From NCBI GenBank assembly GCA_033807775.1, contig CM066320.1:184189784-184253783 (forward strand): a DNA stretch of 64,000 nt, written 5' to 3'. The translations under genes and the position numbers were made by a program. The stretch is from Saussurea involucrata (lineage: Eukaryota > Streptophyta > Magnoliopsida > Asterales > Asteraceae). Of this stretch, positions 1-10,800 are shown in pieces. The notes under the pieces are model-generated. The model saw only the letters and a list, made by a program, of their open reading frames with translations, ran no database searches and was not told where the DNA came from. Each line of letters begins with the position of its first letter. Position 1 is the stretch's first letter.

Positions 1-173
1 TGAACAATGTGCATATACATATGAATATGCATGCGTGCAAGAATATACATATAATAGACATACATTCATATGAGATAATGCATATATGCATCTCAGATTA
101 TGCATATATGCACATTGGTTTGTAAGGGGTGCAACAAATACATGGTTTGTATTAGTTTGTATTTGATTTGTAT

Positions 174-189
174 CCTCTCTCTCTCTCTC

Positions 190-223
<34 letters not shown>
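174..223. repeat. (CT)n(AT)n compound microsatellite
   Basis: A run of CT dinucleotides passes directly into a run of AT dinucleotides. Similar compound CT/AT runs flank the foldback elements further on (1131-1168, 1350-1395, 2140-2200). Apart from this the first 386 bases are AT-rich and hold no gene I can support. Confidence 0.9.
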
Positions 224-229
<6 letters not shown>

Positions 230-945
230 TAGGGTTTAACCTAGAGATCATATTCTAATCAGTTTTAACTTTTCACGTGTAAAACTATATGCATGTCAAT
301 CATATGACCAAATTTCTTGATTCATCTTTGTGTGTTATTGATTGATTATTACTGCTTGCACTTGTTACCATATCATATATGTATAGGTATCCAATTGAAA
401 CCTGGACCATATAAGTTTCCAGTAACCCAAGAGGGTAGAAGACGATTGATTATCACAAAGGTAGGAATTTTTTTATTTTATATATATGGGTCCATTATAT
501 TAATTAATCAAAACCAATCCACAGTTTGTGAAACTACTACAAGTCCCTGATTGTTACATTAATTATGTTTTTGTTGCTAATAAATTGATATTTATGGATG
601 GGTGCATGTGCATGCATTTTAGGCGAGGTTGGCTGAAGGGTATGTTGCAACAAGTTATACTTCTTTGTATTGCGCCGTAGGATATGGTACTGTAGAATAT
701 GGTGTACAATTACATCCTTGGTTGATTTGTGTACTGGGGCCTGGACGAACGGAGTTGCTAATGAACGTGCAACTTCCGGAAAGTAAAGATGTCACTTTTA
801 ATGTTCTTGGTCGACAATCGGTATATCTCACCGGCTACTATGTGGAAGGAGGGTGAGTAATTCATTAATTAATTACACTTAAATTTAGTATCAACTACTA
901 TTGTATGTTTCTTGGCATTGCATGCATTTAGGTATAATGAAAAAC

Positions 946-1127
946 TAAGAAAACACTCTGGTAGTCCTTCGTCTGAACGGTATGCACTTGTGCATGCAAG
1001 AGAAATAAAATTAAGTTGTTTTTTTGGTTTTTATGCACGTGTGCATGTTACAAATTACTTGTATACATACCGTCACCAAGGTGTTCCTCAGTTTTCCGTT
1101 TTTTTTAGGTTTTCCCTGAACCTGACC

Positions 1128-1131
<4 letters not shown>
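946..1131. mobile_element. Foldback MITE-like element, copy 1
   Basis: The left arm (ACACTCTGGTAGTCCTTC...ACGGTATGCACTTGTGCAT) and the right arm (ATACCGTCACCAAGGTGTTCCTC) are imperfect reverse complements, so the segment folds on itself. It is about 185 bp, non-coding, and is followed by a TA microsatellite. The right arm lacks a short stretch that copy 2 keeps (CAGATGAAGG). It lies in the open segment beginning at 932 and so disrupts that gene fragment. Confidence 0.6.
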
Positions 1132-1167
<36 letters not shown>

Positions 1168-1173
<6 letters not shown>

Positions 1174-1350
1174 CAGACTCAGTTAAAAAGTAAAAAAAAA
1201 GTGAGGAACACTCTGGTAGCCTTTCATCTGGACGGTATGCACTTGTGCATAAAAACAACATAATTTACTTGTGCACAAGTACATACCGTCCAGATGAAGG
1301 GTCACCAGGGTGTTCTTCAATTTTCTGTTTTATAAGGTTTTCCTCTGAAC
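1168..1350. mobile_element. Foldback MITE-like element, copy 2
   Basis: This is the same family as 946-1131: both arms share the motifs AACACTCTGGTAGCC and CATACCGTCCAGATGAAGG. The two arms are reverse complements over roughly 50 bases around a short centre. It lies exactly between a (TA)n run on the left (1131-1167) and a (CT)n(TA)n run on the right (1351-1395). No coding capacity. Confidence 0.65.
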
Positions 1351-1353
1351 CCC

Positions 1354-1394
<41 letters not shown>

Positions 1395-1705
1395 GTAGTA
1401 TAGTACCTCTCTCTATGGATTAGAGGAGGATAATGTTTAATCAATTAATTTTGATGACTGGTTTGGTATTAAAAATCAATTAATTTAGTGTGAACAGGGA
1501 GGCGGTAGAGACGGGAAAGCAGCGAGTTGAGTTCAATAACGTAAGTCCAAAATCCTTGTAATTAAAACCGCTTTGTTTCAGAAATATGTTGTTTGTACTT
1601 GTTGTTGTCTATTAATTTATTAATTTGCAGTTACATTAATTATTATGTTGGTATTATTATGTGATGCAGGTGATAAACAAGTTGTCGAATATTGATCTAG
1701 AATAG

Positions 1706-1892
1706 AAGCCAAGTAAGAAGAATCAATATCAAAGGAATGGTTTGTGATAGATAGATAGATAGATATGGATCAGTCAGAAAGTAGTTATGTTTGTTTGCTA
1801 TAAATAATTTTGGACTTGGATGGTAATGAATTGAATTATAATCTTTTAAATTACAATTATTTATATATATATATATATAGAGAGAGAGAAAT
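1706..1892. other. Spacer with GATA and TA microsatellites
   Basis: Contains a short GATA tetranucleotide run near 1747-1766 and a TA run passing into AG at about 1862-1889. No gene is seen. Confidence 0.7.
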
Positions 1893-2140
1893 GTGGGTTC
1901 AAACGAGAACGCTAACTATTTAAGAAAACACGAGAACGATCTCCCCTGTACAAAATCATACATGATTCACGTACAAAATCATATATGATTCACGCGACTT
2001 GCCTCGCGACTTTTAAGTCGGCCAAAGTCGCATGCGTCCAGTTTTTTTGCTGTTAGTGTAAAATCACATATGATTATGTATGTACATAGACGGTCGTTCT
2101 CGTGTTTTCGTAAATAGTTAGCGTTCTCGTTTGAACCCAC
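1893..2140. mobile_element. MITE with about 46-bp terminal inverted repeats
   Basis: The left end GTGGGTTCAAACGAGAACG (1893) and right end CGTTCTCGTTTGAACCCAC (ending 2140) are perfect reverse complements. The inverted repeats extend inward through AACTATTTA...AAACACGAGAACG with few mismatches (1893-1938 and 2095-2140). The 248-bp element is non-coding. Its centre holds two direct copies of ACAAAATCATA(C/T)ATGATTCACG. It is flanked by (TA)n(GA)n on the left and (CT)n(TA)n on the right. Confidence 0.85.
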
Positions 2141-2204
<64 letters not shown>

Positions 2205-2546
2205 CTTCAAATGTAAACATTTTTTTATGTAAACCTTGTAAACCAATCTAGGCCATCCGATTTTTTGATCAACGGTTGAGGGATTTTTGAATTTAAAAAA
2301 TAGGGAAAGAGTATTTTGGGAATAGTTTCTTAGGTTTTTAATTTTGGAATCTATTAATTTTAGAATATATTAATTGATTTGAATCAATCTCTATCTCTCT
2401 CTCTCTCACAAAATCCGGCCACCATCTCTATCTCTCTCTCTCTCACAAAATCCGGCCACCATCCCCCTCTCTCTCTCACAAAATTCCGGCCACCATCCCC
2501 TTCTATCTCTCTCAAAATTCCGGCCACCATCCCCCTCTCTCACCCT

Positions 2547-2880
2547 ATGAAATTAAACACCCTCACCGATGATCACCACAATATTATTTCTTTTGCGGAT
2601 ATGGTTCTTAACGCTGGTGGTGGATTGCAAGAGGAGGAAGGGATGAACATGATAGAATTCGAGTCAACAACAACACCCGATGACCAGATGTCGAAAAACA
2701 TCGGAAAATTATGCATGAACAGGAACACCACTGCTACTGCTGCAACGACCTATGTCGAGACGGCGTCGGAACACGTCAACGGAGAAGCGGATGCAGAAGA
2801 AGAAAGGAAAGAAGACAGGTGGGCGTTATCCTCCGGTTAACCACGTGGAGGTGGAGAGACATCGGCGAGAGAAGCTTTAT
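2547..2880 (+). pseudogene. Captured fragment of a bHLH transcription factor gene (basic region)
   Basis: One frame from the ATG at 2547 runs to a stop at 2838-2840. A neighbouring frame then reads HVEVERHRREKL at 2842-2877. This is the DNA-contacting basic region of plant bHLH proteins, in which the H..E..RR residues recognise E-box DNA. The upstream acidic stretch (SEHVNGEADAEEE) also resembles the segment before the bHLH domain in MYC2/JAM-like proteins. The two parts are in different frames, so a frameshift separates them. The similarity stops right after the basic region, with helix 1, loop and helix 2 missing. It cannot encode a dimerising factor. I regard it as a transduplicated exon piece inside the TIR element. 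Confidence 0.6.
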
Positions 2881-3172
2881 ACTAAACCCTAAACCAGTGG
2901 TCCTGTAGCGAAAAAAATGTTTTTTTCTCCTATGAAACGTGAAAAAATTATGAAACTCGCCAGTTTCATATTGTTTTTTATCCTATGAAATGTGAAAATT
3001 TCGAAAAAACGGTTTATGAAACTTAAAAAACTCGAACTTATGAAAAAATTGTTTATGAAAAAATTGTTATGAAACTCGAAAAAATTATGAAACTCGCCGG
3101 AATTTTGGGGGAGGTCGCCGGAGTGTGAGCAAGTCACCGGATTGGAGATAGCCGGAGTAGGAGGAGGTCGTC

Positions 3173-3178
<6 letters not shown>

Positions 3179-3244
<66 letters not shown>
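3179..3244. repeat. Pure (GA)n microsatellite
   Basis: About 33 uninterrupted GA units lie inside the TIR element, close to its right end. Confidence 0.95.
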
Positions 3245-3247
<3 letters not shown>

Positions 3248-3610
3248 AGATAATTGAGAATATTAAGAAAGTTTGTTAGTTGCTAAATTTATGGATAATT
3301 CTAAAATTATGAATTTGGAGAAAAAGACCCAAATACCCTTGGTTTCATTGTTTACATAAAAAAAATATTTACATTTGAAGGAGCCTATATATATATATAT
3401 ATATCTATAAGAACTCATAGATTAATAATGTGTTTGTGTTAGCTGATGATTTATATAATGTATCTCGGTAACAATTAAGCTTAATTAATTCTACCATCTC
3501 TTTAGGAAAAAACAATACGAACTAAACGGTAAATTAGAATACCTATATATTAAAATGTTACAAAATTACAAGAGCAAGTACATATGACATTACAATAAAA
3601 ATTAAGACGC

Positions 3611-3674
3611 TAAATTAAAACGTTACAATACGAATTAAACACTAAATTAAAACATTACAATACGAATTAAACAC
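3611..3674. repeat. Two 32-bp tandem repeats
   Basis: Positions 3611-3642 and 3643-3674 are copies of one 32-bp unit (starts TAAATTAAAAC, ends CGAATTAAACAC) differing at one base. A partial third unit follows. Confidence 0.85.
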
Positions 3675-3690
3675 TAATTAAATTAAAACA

Positions 3691-3807
3691 TCAATTATAG
3701 AGATTATATAGTTCACGTCTCAATGAATCTTGGTTGAGAATTTGGACAATTTCAGGTTGGTGGCATAGTCCACATATGCGAGGTTCGTCAGGATGACGAA
3801 TGTCCAT
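3691..3807 (-). CDS. Possible 38-codon ORF fragment, unrecognised
   Basis: On the minus strand an ATG at 3807 opens 38 codons to TGA at 3691, including RHPDEPRICGLCHQPE. The composition looks protein-like, and the sequence vaguely recalls the start of plant mobile-domain proteins, but it is too short to assign. It overlaps a longer minus-strand open frame (3720-3929) in another phase that looks random. It is most likely a relic. Confidence 0.15.
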   Translation of the reverse strand: MDIRHPDEPRICGLCHQPEIVQILNQDSLRRELYNLYN

Positions 3808-3962
3808 CTAATTACGAAACCGGTTTGCACGCCTCCGAACTCGATGCACAGAAAGTTTCGAGTAATCTGCTTCAATTTTCTAATCCGACTCCTACCAATA
3901 ATCAACGTGAGAAATTCAAAAAATAACACATTATTAAATATATCTCATTAATACCTTTAAAT

Positions 3963-4413
3963 AATACATGAATTTTAACATTTAAATATTGGTATTAATT
4001 TAAAGGTATTAAGGAGATATTTAATAATACAATTTACTATTCAATTTTCTAGTTGAAGAAGAATGAAAGGAAAGTAGGTTGAATCAACCAAATTTATAAT
4101 ACAAAAAAGTAATTGATTAGACAAGTTTTCTTATCACTTCTTTTGAATTCTCATGAAAAATGACAAAAATGTTTTTACTTTTGTAGACAATTGTTTTAAT
4201 CAAGAGGAGTATTAATAAACAGTGACATTTTTTTTTGTTGCTTTTGAGTTTGAAGATATTTAACTTTTCTAGACAATTTATGATAAAGTTGTAGAAATTT
4301 GTAGTTTAATTATATAACTTGTCAAAAAATAATACATGAATTTTAACATATTAAATATTGGTATTAACTTAAAGGTATTAATGATATGTATTTAATAATA
4401 TAATTTACTAAAA
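3963..4413. repeat. Dispersed direct repeat, about 83 bp
   Basis: Positions 3963-4045 and 4331-4413 are near-identical (both run AATACATGAATTTTAACAT through GGTATTAA to AATTTACTA) and are separated by about 285 bp of unique AT-rich DNA. Confidence 0.7.
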
Positions 4414-5023
4414 ATAATATATAAATCTTAATTATATATTTTAAATAAATCAATTCATACATAATATATAATAAGGGTTAAAAATAAAAAATAAAAAATA
4501 ATAGAGATAAATAAAAAGTAGATGTAAATAAGAGGGTTAAATCTGTAAATATATAGGGTTTAAAATGAAAATATATAAAATTAGGAATTAAAAATAGTGG
4601 ACTATCTTCAAAACACCCCTATTTCTACAAACACTTTTAAAACACCCCTATTTCTACCAAACTTTTTCTAAACACCCATATTTTTGCAAAAAACTCTACG
4701 ATAAAGGCAAGCATCAGTCAACTTCTTTTGATTTGGTCTTCTCATTTTACGATCTTCTTCTTGTTTACTACAACTCTAGAAACAATCTTTAGAGAAGGTT
4801 TTGAAAGATACCTTTTAGAGAACAAATTTTATATGAGAAAAATGAAAAACGTAACTAAAGGCAGGACAATTTTTAGCTAGAGAAGGATTTCCGGTCAAAT
4901 TATATGGCACAGAAGATGTCTCCAAAGGCTTTAGAGACGTGTTTTATGAAAAAAAATACTCTAAAAGTCGGATCACATCTTGGTAGGTAGACTATAATAT
5001 ATTTATTACTTAGGGGTTTTTAT

Positions 5024-5552
5024 GTCACCCTGGTGGTAACGGGTCTTCCTCGTAATTAGAAAAATGTCTCTTTTGTATTATGTTCAGGTGTGGACTATCT
5101 TGGCTAAATGAAAAGTGGTAATGTAATATCACGTGGAGCCGATATCTTTACTTTATGACGCAATTATTATGTTTTCTCCTATACTACATGAATCAATTTA
5201 AATCTCACTAGAGTTCCGGTCTAACACTTTATGTTGTATGCTTTGTGGATTTCAGGTTCCACCTAGCAGTATGTCTAGATCGCGTCTTTTGCCGACCACG
5301 CTTAGGAGCTTGGGCTTTTGGGATCGAGATGAGAGATTTTTGGAGATATAGTGACATCTGGATTAATCTAGCTTACTTTAATTCTAGATTAATAGATTGT
5401 TGTGTATCATGTCCCAATACTCCTATGTTTAAGCATTGTCCAAACTATCCCATTGCATTTAAAGGTTTTAGTTGGCTTATATTTTAAAGTTTAAATTTAC
5501 CCATTTTCCGGAAATTCCCTATATTTATTGTCTAAAATTTTAGGGTGTTACA
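5024..5552 (+). mobile_element. Truncated family A Gypsy LTR (3' quarter)
   Basis: The sequence matches the last quarter of the complete family A LTRs at 24574-26711 and 43550-45700, ending in the same AGGGTGTTACA. Similarity starts abruptly inside TGTCACCCTGGTGG. The base after the LTR end is the start of CCCATGCACC, the same B sequence that flanks the A array at 45701. It is therefore the remnant of another copy of the A-in-B insertion, not an independent insertion. Confidence 0.85.
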
Positions 5553-5762
5553 CCCATGCACCTATAAATTCATAATGACATTGGCCAGATGTGATTTGAA
5601 TTTACTTTACATGAGAGTCCTCACTACCATCGTCCTGAATTCTCGATGATCAAGATCTTCCCTAAAGGCTTCCTATATCTCAGCTGTGCCCTCCTAATCC
5701 ACGGTTTAAGTTTAGACCCATCCGGTCACCTAAATCCCTTAAACTAGCGCTCTGATACCAAC
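5553..5762 (-). mobile_element. Family B Gypsy 5' leader (left copy)
   Basis: Read on the minus strand, this is the short leader between the B primer binding site (5749-5761) and the point where family A inserted (CCCAT at 5553-5557). A second copy lies at 45701-45893 with a deletion of roughly 20 bp relative to this one. It is non-coding. Confidence 0.8.
5749..5761 (-). promoter_or_regulatory. Primer binding site of family B (tRNA-iMet)
   Basis: The minus strand reads TTGGTATCAGAGC, complementary to the 3' end of initiator tRNA-Met, immediately inside the LTR boundary at 5763. The counterpart of the other B LTR is at 45880-45892. Confidence 0.9.
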
Positions 5763-6592
5763 TGTAACAACCCACACAAACGAACATGCCAAAAGGTACT
5801 ACTTTTAATAAAAACGCCAAAACGGCCCCAACAAAGTCACACCTTCAAGATTTCAAAACTGGGGTTTGCGGAAATAACCCTAATTACAGCTGAGAAACCT
5901 ATCTAAACAATAAAGGAAAGTCTTCTAATCCTTCTATACGCATGCTCCAACTCACATCTTGCTCTTGCCTTTAAACGAGCCCTCGACTACGTGCTTCCTG
6001 AAAAGGTTTTAGTTTTGAAAAGCGAGGGTTAGACCATGAGGTCTAGTGAGATCCCTCTTGTTACCAACACCACGCCACAATTATCAAATAAAGAAAGTTT
6101 ATAAGCATTTATAAATGGTCACCTTTATCAGATTAAATACACACACAACACCTATTGATGGCTCACGCTTTGGTCACGTACACACTTGTGACTATGTGTT
6201 AGGGCACACACCCGCCCTCAGTGAACATATGAAACGAATTCATATATCCTGCATGGGACACACTCCCCATATATCCATAATAAGTCATCACATGCTCCGC
6301 CCCACACATACCCGAACTATAATTAACACACATTTATCATGCATATTTAAAACAACGCAAAACATGCAATTTAATATATCGGTACAAGTAACAAATTCAA
6401 GTATCGATAAAGCTTCAGTTTAGAAAGACTCACCTGGCGTCCATGCTAACACGTCCTTACTTGAAACCGCTATTCTCTAACTCCACACCTACATTTTCAC
6501 CCAACACACGAGAGTGAATAAGTCACTCAACATCCCACAAGGATTTCTATCACACCTCCCGAGACACATCCCGGTTTTCTTAAAGCACTCTC
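5763..6592 (-). mobile_element. Family B Gypsy LTR, part 1 (interrupted by Copia)
   Basis: Starts TGTAACAACCC at 5763. It is the left half of an LTR of about 1.6 kb that continues at 19369 after the Copia element. The same sequence runs unbroken at 45894-47521. The last five bases (CTCTC, 6588-6592) are the Copia target duplication. Confidence 0.9.
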
Positions 6593-6886
6593 TGTTAGGA
6601 CTAAATCTTGTTGAATAGAAGTTCAGGGTATTTATTGTAAATGTTGTATTTGGGCTTATTCATTGTAATGGGCCATGGGCCAGAATAGTTTAGGCCTAGA
6701 TATAAATATGTTTATTAGCCTTAGAAAATAGGTTAATCGTCTTAATCGTTCATTATCATTCATATCGTTATCATTGTAAACACTCTGAAGATTAATCAAA
6801 GTGATATGGATGACAAGTTGAAATCATACTGATCTGTTCTTTACTTCTATTGATTTCATTGTGTATGCACTAATCTGGAACTCACA
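6593..6886 (+). mobile_element. Copia 5' LTR
   Basis: 294 bp, TGTTAGGAC...ACTCACA. A TATA-like box TATAAATA lies at 6701-6708, following GGGCCATGGGCC. Visible differences from the 3' LTR are near positions 33 and 94-98 of the LTR. Confidence 0.92.
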
Positions 6887-6887
6887 A

Positions 6888-6900
6888 TTGGTATCAAAGC
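6888..6900 (+). promoter_or_regulatory. Copia primer binding site (tRNA-iMet)
   Basis: TTGGTATCAAAGC starts two bases after the LTR end. It differs by one base from the usual TTGGTATCAGAGC complement of initiator tRNA-Met. Confidence 0.85.
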
Positions 6901-7849
6901 ATACGGACGATTCGATTCAAGGTGATTCAAAAGGTTTCTGGTAAGATTTATTAAGATTTAGTCGACTGTGTTCTTGAGGATTCATAATATCATATTTTGA
7001 TTTCTCATAAATTGTTTGATTCTGCGCATTCCATTCGATTTGTACTGTTATCGTTAGCGATTTTGCAATTTTTACAGTCCAATTCGATCGTTTGAATAGT
7101 TTTTAAGCAAAATCAAGTCTACAAGTTTTTGGTCTCTGCTCATTCTAAAATCCAATTTTTTTTATCAAAATCTTGTTAGTTTGCTTCAAAATCGATTAGG
7201 GTATTGTTAGTTTTGTGTTTTGTTAGGTTTCTAATCTTTTAGGAACGATCTTAGCAACCCTAGTCGCATCTCTATCAATTTTGCTCTTCACAGCCGCAGT
7301 TACCGGATACATCAGCCGCACTTTCCGGAACTTCGCAAACCTTCCCGGGTAAGTTCTCTATTTTTCGCTACTTACCGGACAAAATTGATCCGGTAACCAA
7401 AAGTTCCCGGTAAACTCATCCGGATTCATTTGCGTCCGGATTCTCAGTTCCCGGTAAGACTTTCATCCGGTAAGTCATATTTTTCGGACATCATCCGGTA
7501 TCTTCAGTATCCGATAAGTTTTCTAATTTCATTCGGTAAGTTTTTGTTTCTATTGTCTTATCCGGTAACTACTCTCTATCCGGTAAACTTATTTTATCCG
7601 GTAACCTAGTGTTATCCGGTAACTTTAGTTTATCCGGATTCTTCTGCTATCTGAACAATTCACACACATCTGATCCAACCATTTCATCCGGATTCCTATA
7701 CGGTAAGTTCTGTTTAGCTAGTTTCTTACCACTTCACTGTCAATCTCTCTTAGAACCCGCGTTAGGACTTTCACTCATAGTGCCTTGCGTTAGGATTTCA
7801 CTTTGAATCGAACCAACGTCTGACGATCACTTTAGTGCAAATACCAAAG
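6901..7849 (+). other. Copia 5' leader with a TCCGG-rich segment
   Basis: Non-coding leader of about 950 bp before the gag ATG. From about 7300 to 7700 it holds many copies of ATCCGGTAA and TCCGGATT-type palindromic hexamers. These recur downstream in the same element (15330-16215). Confidence 0.75.
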
Positions 7850-10800
7850 ATGTCTTGCGACGCTCTTGCAATCGGCACCGATGCCAATCCACTGACCCTC
7901 TATTAGGGCGAATATAGCCAATGGCGGGACAGATTCCTCATATTCATCGAATCTAAAGACAACTACGAGTACATCTGGCATGCTCTATCTGATGGCCCAC
8001 AAGCTCAACCCATGACTACCATTCCGGCACAAGCAGGAGGTGCTGCAGCTTGAACTGAGCCCAAGAAATACATGGATATGAACAAAGAGGAAAAGGGCAT
8101 GTTTGATGGCGAAAAGCATGCCAAGAGATATCTGGTTCAGGCTCTACCAAATCAGATCTACACAGCCATAGACAGCTACAAGCACACCTCGTAGGGCATG
8201 TGGGATCAGGTAGAAAAGATGATGAATGGGAGCAAAGTCGGCAACCAACTGAACATCAACAGCTGCATCACCAATTTTGATGGCTTTAAGCAGCGCACCG
8301 ACGAATCACTCTCACATGCCTATGAACGATTTTGCCTCCTACTGAACGAGCTCCACAAGAACAAGATCAATCGATCAAACACGGAGAATGCGCTCAAGTT
8401 TCTGAACAACCTCTTGCCAGAATGGAAAGTGTTCGCTTCTCACATCAAACACAACCACCTGATGGAGAACGTTATCCATGAAGTCTACGAGATGCTTCTA
8501 CAGGATGATGATGAAGTCATGGAGATACTGAGCAGTCAGAAGTCCGCTTCCAAGTCACATGCTGATCCACTCGCTTTTGTTTTTTCAAAACGAGGCAAAT
8601 CTTCCAGCCGTCGATCCAAACGAACCCAAGAGCTGAGTGAATCTGAACCAGAATCTGAAGAAGAGGAGGAAAGCGATTCTGATCCTGATCTGACTGCTGT
8701 AAAGAAAGCAATGGCCCTGCTCTCCAGATCTTTCCAGCAAAAGAAGTTTTTCATGAAACCTTCATCAATTAATCAGCGCTATTCCACTTCTTCCAATAAG
8801 CGCCATGATTATCAGGATAAATATGAAGGAAAGAAAAAGGCAGATGAGCACAAGCAACCTGACCACAAGGAGAAGAATGAGAAGGATGATCGCAAGCCCA
8901 AGACAAAGAAGAAGGACGAACCCGTCACTTGCTACAACTGCGGGAAATTGGGTCATTTTCCCAAGGATTGTAGAAGGCCCGTCGTGAAAAACGTGCACTA
9001 CTACAAAGCCAAACTTCTGCTAGCAGAACAGAAAGCGGCAGCAGAAGCTCTATTTGTTGAAGATGACCACTGGCTGGCTCGTTCCGATAGTGAAAGCGAT
9101 TCTGAAAATGTTGATGCTTTCATGGGCTACCATTCTCCTCCATCAGAAAAGGCGAATCTGTGTCAGGTATGTGAACCTATTCATCAAAGCTTAATCGAAC
9201 AGATGCAACCACTTGTTGAACGAATAGATTCTTATAAGGCCACCACTAATGAACAACTGCTTTAAATTAACTCCTTAAAAGAAAAGCTAGATGTTCAAAA
9301 GCGTATCACTGAAAAATACAAGTCCGAAAATGCTAATCTAAAAGAAAAATGTACAAATCTTTCAATATCACCTAAGGATTTAAGGGCCAAGATATCTGAA
9401 CTGAGTTCACAACTGGATCAGTGTGAGAATGAGAAAGCAGAGATTGTTTATCAATGCTCCTCTCTTCAAATCCAGCACAAAGAATTGGTTTCTAAAATAA
9501 CTGATCTTGAAATCAAACTTCACAAAAGAGGTCAAATTGATCAGACCATTCACATGAACAAACCAAAGGAATTCACATACTTTAACAAGGAATGGGGAAT
9601 CGGATACGATAACCCACAATACTTGAAAAAGGTTTTGACCATGAGACCGACTCTTTATCACTTTGGTTTTCTTGGTCTGGACAAAAAGTATCCCGAGTAT
9701 AAAATCGATTGGACTGGCCCTCTCGAAGAGGAAAAGGAAGAGGATACTAAGGAGTATAAACGCGCACGCACCACTAAAATGCAATTACCTTTTGCGTATG
9801 AGCGTATGAACTACTCATACAAGAAAAACCCAAAGAAATACCTCTCGAATAACTACTTTGACGGCTATAAGGTTGCGAAGCCCAAGGATTCCTCTAAAAA
9901 GGATGTGGCCCAAGCACTTGAACCCAAAACTGAGACGGACGAGTTTAAACTCTATGTTCCTCCTCTCGTTTTGGAATATAAAATAGTCGAATTAGAGGAG
10001 ACACTCGAGACGGAAAGAACCAGTTTTCAAAAGGAAAAGAAAGCGCTTATAACAGAACTTGAGAAACTCAAATCCGTAAAAACCGAATCTGTGTCGGATG
10101 AAGGACAGAAATCCTTCGAAATGAAATCAATCGGCTCATATCAAAGCTGGCTGCTTTGGCAACAGAAGTGATGCAAGAGCAAATGAGCAAATGTCAACTT
10201 AAAGAGACACTTGCTCAACTTTAAAAGGAAAATATGATTTCACCCGAACCTTCCTCGGACTCGTCTGATACATCTTCGTGTAAAGCATTTATTGGAAAAA
10301 CTTCTTCAAGAAACGGTAAAGAGTCTCAAGATGAGTGTGTCATAAAGAATCTAAACTCTGATTTTTTCATAGCTTCCGCACCAGATTCTTCTAATAACAC
10401 AGACACAAAGTGTTCCTCACCTCCCTCAACCAGCCCTAGTCCATCGATTCCTGATGTTGATTTTTCTAAATTCATGAATTCCGATGGTAGTTCAGATGAA
10501 GAGTTTGAATCTTTTCTGTTTGACAAACCTCTTCCGAGTCACACCGACTTTCTTTCTAAAGCGGTAAATCGCTCGGTCAATTTTCTTAAAGGCGAATGTT
10601 CTTCAAAACCCAAGACCCCGACTGTGAACAAAGTTTCTAAAACTGATTCTCGTTCACAAAATCATTCACAACCACGGCAAAAGACCGGTCGATCAACTGA
10701 TAAAAGTCCTATCTACTCAAACTCTGCTGACCATGCCGTTAATGATGTTTCAGATAAAAATGGCCGGGCTAAACAAGGTAAACAAAAGTGGGTAGCCAAG

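Larger units (their letters stand above)
387..1705 (+). pseudogene. Decayed multi-exon host-like gene fragment, unrecognised
   Basis: Open segments bounded by plausible splice sites lie in series: 387-460 (acceptor TATAG, donor GTAGGA), 623-852 (acceptor TTTTAG, donor GTGAGT), a start of an exon at 932, about 1498-1540 (donor GTAAGT), and 1670-1705 ending in TAG. The longest segment reads into a Tyr/Leu/Val-rich stretch (VYLTGYYVEGG). This faintly recalls the N-terminal strands of plant ribosome-inactivating proteins, but too weakly to name. The exon opening at 932 runs straight into a foldback element, so the gene is interrupted. No convincing first exon or promoter is seen upstream. It could be a gene relic or a gene fragment moved here. 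Exon borders are inferred from splice consensus only. Confidence 0.35.
2205..3380. mobile_element. 1.2-kb TIR element (Pack-type) carrying a captured gene piece
   Basis: The ends are near-perfect inverted repeats: CTTCAAATGTAAACAT...ATGTAAAC at 2205-2234 against GTTTACAT...ATTTACATTTGAAG at 3350-3380. The element sits between (TA)n(GA)n on the left and (TA)n on the right. Inside are a tandem CT-rich repeat that includes CCGGCCACCATC several times (about 2393-2545), a fragment of a bHLH-type coding sequence (2547-2880), many short repeats of ATGAAACTCGAAAAA (about 2930-3100), and a long pure GA run (3179-3244). No transposase is present, so it would be non-autonomous. The superfamily is not resolved because no clear target duplication can be read in the microsatellite flanks. 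Confidence 0.75.
3381..5023. other. AT-rich spacer without a supported gene
   Basis: Beyond the repeats listed separately, the stretch 4590-4690 has three tandem near-copies of AAAACACCCCTATTTCTAC. The stretch 3929-4030 forms a long AT-rich inverted repeat (ATTAATACCTTTAAA against TTTAAAGGTATTAA). The right border at about 5024 is the breakpoint where a truncated family A LTR begins. Confidence 0.6.

Noticed and set aside
317..550. 77-codon frame at the start of the window taken as a complete gene
   Set aside because: Only 387-460 lies between plausible splice sites. The rest reads through likely introns.
3720..3929. 69-codon minus-strand frame
   Set aside because: Overlaps a shorter frame that looks more protein-like in another phase. 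No supporting motif or splice context.
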